From: Caulobacter mirabilis
GTDB taxonomy: Bacteria; Pseudomonadota; Alphaproteobacteria; Caulobacterales; Caulobacteraceae
Length of the DNA stretch: 64,000 bases
Assembly: GCF_002749615.1 (NCBI RefSeq)
Contig: NZ_CP024201.1
Span: 3,949,001 to 4,013,000, forward strand
Direction of reading: 5' to 3'
Position numbers and translations under genes: made by a program. Below are positions 59,107 through 64,000 of the stretch, piece by piece; position 1 is the stretch's first letter, and each line of letters begins with the position of its first letter. Under the pieces are notes generated by a model that was not told the origin of the DNA, searched no databases, and saw only the letters and a program-made list of their open reading frames with translations.

Positions 59107-61335
59107 ATGCATAGCGAACATCAAGCCGTCTTCGTCGTCGTGGCGATGGTCGTCGCGGTCTTCGGATCCTGGACGGCGCTGGATCTGTTCCGCCGCGTGC
59201 GGGCGAATGTCGATGTCGCGCGCCTCGGCTGGCTGGCGGCGGCCGCCGCCGCGATGGGCCTCAGCATCTGGTCGATGCACTTCGTGGCCATGCTCGGCTT
59301 CCAGCCGCCGGTCTCCGTCCGCTACGACGTCGGCCTGACCCTTCTGTCGCTGTTCATTGCGATGGCGACGACGGCCCTGGCCTTCTTCGTCGGATCCAGC
59401 GGCGTCCCCGGTCGCGCACGGATCGTCCTGACCGGCCTGGCCATGGGTCTGGGCATCTGCGCCATGCACTACACCGGCATGGCGGCGCTGCGCTCCAGCA
59501 TGCCGTTCAGCTACGATCCCGCCATCGTCGCCCTCTCCTATCTCGTAGCGGCGGCGGCCTCGATCGGGGCTCTCTTCGCCGCCAGCCGCGACCATACGCG
59601 GTTCAGCGCCGGGATCGCGGCCCTCGCCCTCGGCGGCGGCATCGTGGCGATGCACTACACCGGCATGGCGGCGATGCGGATGGCGCCGCATGAACATACG
59701 CCCTCGCTCGACCTCCACGCGCCCGCGCTGCCCCCGATCGCGCTCGCTCTCGCGGTCGCGACGGGTACGCTGCTGCTGCTCGGGCTGACCCTGGTGGCCG
59801 CCGTGTTCGATCGCCGCCACGAAGCCGTCACGGCTCGTGAGGCCGAGACGCTCCGCAGCAGCCGAGCGCAGCTGCGGGCGGTGCTCGAGCAGATGCCGAT
59901 CGGCGTCCTCGTCGCCGAGGCGCCGTCGGGCCGCATCATCTTCGGCAACGCCCAGGCCGAGGCCCTGCTGGGCGCCCAGGGCGAACGCCTGGAGCAGCTC
60001 GATGGCGACGGGCGACCGGTCGATACGCCCATGGAATGGGCGTTGCTGGGCCAGACCGTCAGCCGCGAGCGGCGACAGCACCAACTCGCCGACGGCCAGA
60101 CCGCCACCCTGGAAATCAGCGCCACCCCAGTGCGGGACGCAGAAGGCTACATCGCCCTGGCCGTCCTGACCGTCCAGGATGTGACGGCCCAGATCGAGGC
60201 CGAGGAGGCGCTCAGCCAGGCCCAGAAACTCGACAGCCTCGGCCGGCTCACCGGCGGGGTGGCGCACGACTTCAACAACCTGCTCACCGCGGTCATCGGC
60301 AGCCTGGAGCTGGCCGCCCGCCGCGTCGACGACGAACGGGCCCTGCGCCTGATCGGCAACGCCGGCGAAGCCGCGCAGCGCGGCGCGCGGCTGACGGCGC
60401 AGCTTCTCGCCTTCTCGCGGCGCCAGAAGCTGGAGAGCCGGGCCGTCGACCTGAACGGCCTGATCACGCGGATGGGCGATCTTCTGGCCAGCACACTCGG
60501 CGGCACGATCCGCGTCGAGTTCGACCTGGCGAGCGACCTGCCCCCGGCCATGGCCGACCCCATGCAGCTCGAACTGGCCCTTCTGAACCTGGCGATCAAC
60601 GCCCGCGACGCCATGCCGGGCGGCGGCGCGCTCACCTTCTCCACGGCCCAAGCGCGGGTGGACGGCGGCGGAGCCCTGGAGCCCAAGCCCGGCCACTACG
60701 TCTCGGTCAGCGTGACCGACACCGGCGACGGCATGACGCCAGAGGTCCTCGCGAAGGCGGTCGACCCGTTCTTCACCACCAAGCCGGCCGGCCGGGGGTC
60801 GGGCCTCGGCCTCAGCCAGGTCGTCGGGCTGGTCCGCCAGCTGGGCGGCGGTGCGACGATCCGCAGCGCGCCGGGCGAGGGCGCCTCCGTGACCCTGTAC
60901 CTGCCCCGCGCCCAAGCCCCGATCGAGGTCGCCTCCAGCCAGCGATCGACCGCAGCCGCGACCGCCCGCAGCGGCGCCGTGATGGTCGTCGACGACGACG
61001 ACGACGTCCGCCGCCTGGTCAGCGAACTGCTGACGGAAGCCGGCCATCAGGTGATCGCTTCGGACGACGGCGCCGAGGCGCTGGAGCGTCTTCATGCCGG
61101 CGTGCGGCCCGACGTCCTGCTCGTGGATTACGCCATGCCCGGCCTGAACGGCGCCGAGGTCATCCGGCGCGCGCGCGCGCTCCATCCGAACCTGCCGGTC
61201 CTGATGATGACCGGCTATCTGGATCATGCGGTCCTGCCCTCGGACATCGACGAGGACATCGTGCTGCAGAAACCGTTCGAGCCGGGCAAACTGCTCGATC
61301 GTCTCGCCGACCTGATGCCCAAGGTCGTCGCCTAG
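59107..61335 (+). CDS. MHYT-domain hybrid sensor histidine kinase
   Basis: A 742-residue membrane sensor. Seven or so helices in residues 1-230 carry the MHYT signatures MHFVAML, MHYTGMAAL and MHYTGMAAM, which are thought to bind a metal and sense O2, NO or CO. A PAS fold follows (about 255-360). The kinase has HDFNNLLTAV (phospho-His), NLAINARDAM and GSGLGLSQVVG. The C-terminal receiver has VVDDDDD and Asp in LLVDYAMPG. I chose the ATG at 59107; a TTG at 59095 is an alternative. No partner gene is adjacent. Confidence 0.92.
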   Translation: MHSEHQAVFVVVAMVVAVFGSWTALDLFRRVRANVDVARLGWLAAAAAAMGLSIWSMHFVAMLGFQPPVSVRYDVGLTLLSLFIAMATTALAFFVGSSGVPGRARIVLTGLAMGLGICAMHYTGMAALRSSMPFSYDPAIVALSYLVAAAASIGALFAASRDHTRFSAGIAALALGGGIVAMHYTGMAAMRMAPHEHTPSLDLHAPALPPIALALAVATGTLLLLGLTLVAAVFDRRHEAVTAREAETLRSSRAQLRAVLEQMPIGVLVAEAPSGRIIFGNAQAEALLGAQGERLEQLDGDGRPVDTPMEWALLGQTVSRERRQHQLADGQTATLEISATPVRDAEGYIALAVLTVQDVTAQIEAEEALSQAQKLDSLGRLTGGVAHDFNNLLTAVIGSLELAARRVDDERALRLIGNAGEAAQRGARLTAQLLAFSRRQKLESRAVDLNGLITRMGDLLASTLGGTIRVEFDLASDLPPAMADPMQLELALLNLAINARDAMPGGGALTFSTAQARVDGGGALEPKPGHYVSVSVTDTGDGMTPEVLAKAVDPFFTTKPAGRGSGLGLSQVVGLVRQLGGGATIRSAPGEGASVTLYLPRAQAPIEVASSQRSTAAATARSGAVMVVDDDDDVRRLVSELLTEAGHQVIASDDGAEALERLHAGVRPDVLLVDYAMPGLNGAEVIRRARALHPNLPVLMMTGYLDHAVLPSDIDEDIVLQKPFEPGKLLDRLADLMPKVVA

Positions 61336-61364
61336 CCCAGCTCCCCAGCAGCCCAGAAAGTCCT

Positions 61365-61407
61365 TTGACGCGCCGGCGATTTCAGATATTTCTGTCTATA
61401 CAGAAAT
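61365..61407 (+). promoter_or_regulatory. Promoter and operator of the GbsR/MarR operon
   Basis: TTGACG (61365-61370), 16-base spacer, TATTTC (61387-61392). A perfect palindrome overlaps the -10 box: ATTTCTGT (61388-61395), CTAT, ACAGAAAT (61400-61407). The layout predicts repression by a dimeric regulator, most simply the operon's own first product. Confidence 0.7.
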
Positions 61408-61420
61408 TACGGAATGCCCC

Positions 61421-61945
61421 ATGCATCTCACGCCCGTCATGCAGCGTTACGTCCTCCACTGGGGCGAGATGGGAACCCGGTGGGGCGTCAACCGCTCGGT
61501 CGCCCAGATCCATGCGCTGCTCTATCTCGCCGGCCGGCCGATGAACGCCGAGGAGATCGCCGAGACCCTGACCATCGCCCGCTCGAACGTGTCGAACAGC
61601 CTCAAGGAGCTGCTCGGCTGGAGTCTGGTGAAGCTGGTCCATCTGCCCGGCGACCGTCGGGACCATTTCGACGCCAAGGACGATCCCTGGGACATGCTGA
61701 CCCTGATCGTCGAAGGACGGAAGAAGCGCGAGATCGATCCGACGCTGGAGATGCTGCGGGCCTGCGTGGCCGAGGCGGAGGCCGACGGCGCGACGCCCCC
61801 CGAGGTGAAGGCGCGGCTGAAGGAGATGGCCGGTTTCATGGGCCGCCTGGACCGCTGGTACGAGCAGATGCGCCAGGTGCCGCGGCCGGTTCTGGTCAAG
61901 CTGGTCGGGCTCGGCGCGCGCATCGTCGGGCTGTTGGGCAAGTAG
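61421..61945 (+). CDS. GbsR/MarR-family transcriptional regulator
   Basis: A 174-residue winged-helix regulator. NAEEIAETLTIARSNVSNSLKELLGWSLVKLVHLPGDRRDHF is the DNA-binding part and wing, typical of the GbsR group. Long dimer helices follow and end in a hydrophobic LVKLVGLGARIVGLLGK segment. It leads an operon with DUF4166 and TIGR01777 genes and has a palindromic operator in its promoter. Confidence 0.88.
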   Translation: MHLTPVMQRYVLHWGEMGTRWGVNRSVAQIHALLYLAGRPMNAEEIAETLTIARSNVSNSLKELLGWSLVKLVHLPGDRRDHFDAKDDPWDMLTLIVEGRKKREIDPTLEMLRACVAEAEADGATPPEVKARLKEMAGFMGRLDRWYEQMRQVPRPVLVKLVGLGARIVGLLGK

Positions 61946-61958
61946 AGGGAGACGGACG

Positions 61959-62621
61959 ATGACCTGGGCGGCGGACGGTTTCGGCGGGGTCGGCAAGGCC
62001 GCCAGGGTCCGGCCGCCCGCCGTCGGCGCCCCGGACTTCAAGCGCATGCTGGGAGCGGACGCCTGGGCGCGCCTGCCGGCCGCGGTCCGGCGCCGGTTCG
62101 GCGCCCACGCGGCGGCGCAGGAGATCGTCTATCGCGGGCGGATGCGGGTGGAGGCCACGCTGGCGGGCCGCCTGTTCGCCCAGATCTGTCGCCTGATCGG
62201 CACCCCGCTGGCGCCTTGGACGGGCGATGACGTGCCGGTGGACGTCGACGTCCACCAGGATCGCCGCGGCGGCCTGACCTGGGCCCGCACCTACCACTTC
62301 GCCGGTCGTCGGCCGATCCTGGTCAGTTCGACCAAGCTGATGGACGCCCGGGGCGACCTGCTGGAGGTCGTCCGCGGCGGGCTCGGCATGGCGCTGGACG
62401 TCATCGAAGCGGACGGCGCCCTGCATTTCCACAGCCGCTTCTACTTCATCGAGGCGATGGGCTTGCGGCTGCGCATCCCCGACCTCGCCACGCCCGGGCG
62501 GGCGCATGTCGTGCATGAAGACCTCGGCGGCGGCGCATTCCGCTTCACCCTCGCCTTCAACCACCCCTGGCTGGGCCGCACGCTCCACCAGGACGGCGTC
62601 TTCCACGATCCGGAGGCCTGA
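61959..62621 (+). CDS. DUF4166 domain protein
   Basis: A 220-residue protein with the DUF4166 layout: FKRMLGADAWARLPAAVRRRF, a central GRRPILVSSTKLMDARGDLLEVV, and RFYFIEAMGLRLRIPDLATPG. In other genomes this domain occurs fused or adjacent to TIGR01777-type oxidoreductases, matching the gene 5 bases downstream. A polyketide-cyclase/lipid-binding fold is possible. Function unknown. Confidence 0.87.
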   Translation: MTWAADGFGGVGKAARVRPPAVGAPDFKRMLGADAWARLPAAVRRRFGAHAAAQEIVYRGRMRVEATLAGRLFAQICRLIGTPLAPWTGDDVPVDVDVHQDRRGGLTWARTYHFAGRRPILVSSTKLMDARGDLLEVVRGGLGMALDVIEADGALHFHSRFYFIEAMGLRLRIPDLATPGRAHVVHEDLGGGAFRFTLAFNHPWLGRTLHQDGVFHDPEA

Positions 62622-62626
62622 CGACC

Positions 62627-64000
62627 ATGACCGCGGTGCTGATCCTGCTGGCCTGCCAGGGGCTGCTCGGGGCGATCGACACGTTGTGGCACCACGAGGC
62701 GACGGCGCGCCTGCCGTCCAGCCCCACGGCGCGTCAGGAACTGGTGCTGCACGGGCTGCGGGAGGCGATCTACGCAGTGATCTTCCTGACCCTGCCCTGG
62801 CTGCGCTGGGAGGGCTGGCTGGCCGGCGTCCTGGCGATGCTGCTGGCCATCGAGATCGTCATCACCCTGCAGGACTTCCTGCTCGAGGACCGCACGCGCC
62901 GCCTGCCGCCGAGCGAACGGGTGCTGCACACCGTCATGGCCATCGGCTACGGCGCCTTGCTGGCGCTGCTGGCGCCGGTCCTGCTGGATTGGGCCGCCCG
63001 CCCCGCCGGCCTCGCGTTCGAAAGCCACGGGGCGCTGTCCTGGATCTGCACGGCCCTGGGGCTGGGCGTGCTGGCCTGGACGGTCCGAGACCTGGCCGCC
63101 GGCGTACGCCCCGCGGAGGGCGGGATCCGGCCCGCGACGGCGAGCGGCCGGACCGTCCTGGTCACCGGCGCGACGGGCTTCATCGGCGCCCCGCTGACGG
63201 CGCGGCTGCTGGCGCGAGGCGACCGGGTCGTCGTCCTGGCCCGCGACGATATCGCCGCCCGCCTGCGCTGGCCCGACGCGATGGTCGTTCGCAGCCTCGC
63301 CGAGGTCCCGTCGGACATGCGGATCGAGGCGATCGTCAACCTGGCCGGAGCGCCCGTCGTGGCGGGTCCCTGGACGCAGGCCCGCCGCCGCGCCTTGCTG
63401 GCCAGCCGCGTCGAGACGACCCGCGCCGTCAACGCCCTGGCCGCCAGGCTGGACCGCGCCCCCGCCGTCATCGTGGGCGCCTCCGCCGTGGGCTTCTACG
63501 GCGACCGGGGCGAAGAACCTCTGGACGAGGCGGCTCCTGCGGGAATGGGCTTCATGGCCGACCTCGTCCGGCTGTGGGAGGCGGAGCAGACACGCGCGGA
63601 CGGCGTGCGGATCTGCCGCCTGCGCCTGGGCATGGTCTTCGACTGGAGCGGCGGACCGCTGCCGTCCCTGGCGCTCCCCGCCCGTTTCGGCGCGGCGGCG
63701 GTGCTGGGAACCGGCGGCCAGTTCGCGCCCTGGATCCACCTCGACGACGCCCTGCGGCTGATGGAGACCGCGCTCGTCGACGCCCGCTACGTCGGCCCCG
63801 TCAACGCCGTCGCGCCGGAGCAGGTCACCCAGGCGGAGCTTACCCGCGCGCTCGCCTGGCGGTTCCGCCGCCCCTGCTGGGCGCGCGTCCCCGCCTGGCC
63901 GCTGCGGCTCATGCTGGGCGAGATGTCTGACCTGTTCCTGGCCGGCCAGCGGGTCGAGCCGAACCGCCTCCGCGCCCTGGGCTTCCGCTGGTCACGGCCG
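62627..64000 (+). CDS. TIGR01777-type epimerase/oxidoreductase with N-terminal membrane domain (3' end cut)
   Basis: 458 residues are visible and no stop is reached before the window edge. Residues 1-160 contain about five hydrophobic helices resembling a small membrane module (LILLACQGLLGAIDTLWHHE opens it). The NAD(P)-binding Rossmann domain starts at GATGFIG (181-187). The catalytic region has SAVGFYGDRGEE, and the DUF1731-like end RVEPNRLRALGFRW is present, so only a few residues are missing. The start ATG at 62627 has GGAGG upstream. It is the third gene of the GbsR-controlled operon. Confidence 0.87.
   Translation, partial: MTAVLILLACQGLLGAIDTLWHHEATARLPSSPTARQELVLHGLREAIYAVIFLTLPWLRWEGWLAGVLAMLLAIEIVITLQDFLLEDRTRRLPPSERVLHTVMAIGYGALLALLAPVLLDWAARPAGLAFESHGALSWICTALGLGVLAWTVRDLAAGVRPAEGGIRPATASGRTVLVTGATGFIGAPLTARLLARGDRVVVLARDDIAARLRWPDAMVVRSLAEVPSDMRIEAIVNLAGAPVVAGPWTQARRRALLASRVETTRAVNALAARLDRAPAVIVGASAVGFYGDRGEEPLDEAAPAGMGFMADLVRLWEAEQTRADGVRICRLRLGMVFDWSGGPLPSLALPARFGAAAVLGTGGQFAPWIHLDDALRLMETALVDARYVGPVNAVAPEQVTQAELTRALAWRFRRPCWARVPAWPLRLMLGEMSDLFLAGQRVEPNRLRALGFRWSRP

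Noticed and set aside
59089..61227. 712-codon minus-strand frame
   Set aside because: It is antisense to the MHYT kinase and contains no recognisable domain.

Overview
The window is a GC-rich chromosomal segment with dense, mostly housekeeping gene content. It most likely comes from an alphaproteobacterium of the Caulobacteraceae (Caulobacter, Phenylobacterium or Brevundimonas type). Pointers are a TipF-like flagellar regulator, two very large TonB-dependent receptors without FecIR partners, a BamF/DUF3035 lipoprotein, a CIRCE-controlled groESL operon, and the chromosomal set ileS-lspA-ribF, mutL and rsmD. No rRNA or tRNA genes, CRISPR array, prophage or classical insertion sequence was seen. 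Family names come from sequence recognition only; no search was run.

Layout. 1-4.7 kb: the tail of an unknown gene, a TonB receptor and a divergent type II NADH dehydrogenase. 4.7-7.0 kb: an acyltransferase / membrane protein / winged-helix operon. 7.1-9.7 kb: a hybrid histidine kinase and a rubrerythrin-like/DUF3501 pair. 9.9-15 kb: a serine hydrolase, an LprI-like protein, a DUF1428 protein, a GST, nrdB with paired NrdR-like boxes, and a holin-like membrane protein. 15-21 kb: groESL and the second TonB receptor. 21-30 kb: small enzymes, an M23 peptidase, an acyl-CoA dehydrogenase under a PsrA-like palindrome, a tandem DUF2975 operon with an XRE regulator, twin GNATs, and a cupin/SDR divergent pair. 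30-37 kb: AraC-tadA, a pseudouridine synthase, a phospholipid module (CDP-alcohol phosphotransferase and small membrane protein diverging from cdsA-plsC), a CPBP protease, rsmD and an orphan YjhX. 37-43 kb: a second hybrid kinase, a MerR-TipAS regulator, a DUF559 nuclease gene framed by inverted repeats, and mutL. 43-50.8 kb: the bamF-like gene, lspA-ileS, ribF-maoC-HAD, and a 2OG oxygenase with an Ada variant. 51-64 kb: an S9 peptidase, tipF, a deaminase, feoAB, a Phd/VapC module, a hydroxyacyl-CoA dehydrogenase, an MHYT sensor kinase, and a GbsR/MarR-DUF4166-TIGR01777 operon that runs off the end.

Intergenic space is full of short palindromic repeats. At least four families (A-D below) sit between genes, and several occur as facing inverted pairs. 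The most striking case is a DUF559 endonuclease-like gene whose start and stop sides each carry one member of a matched inverted pair of double hairpins, with compensating stem changes. This looks like a small repeat-plus-nuclease cassette, analogous to REP/RAYT systems. The other notable signals are regulatory (NrdR boxes, CIRCE, a PsrA-like site, a toxin-antitoxin operator over its own start codon, a GbsR-type operator) and several enzymes missing canonical residues or domains: a rubrerythrin-like protein, a CDP-alcohol phosphotransferase, Ada without its AraC domain, and TipF with ESF in place of EAL.
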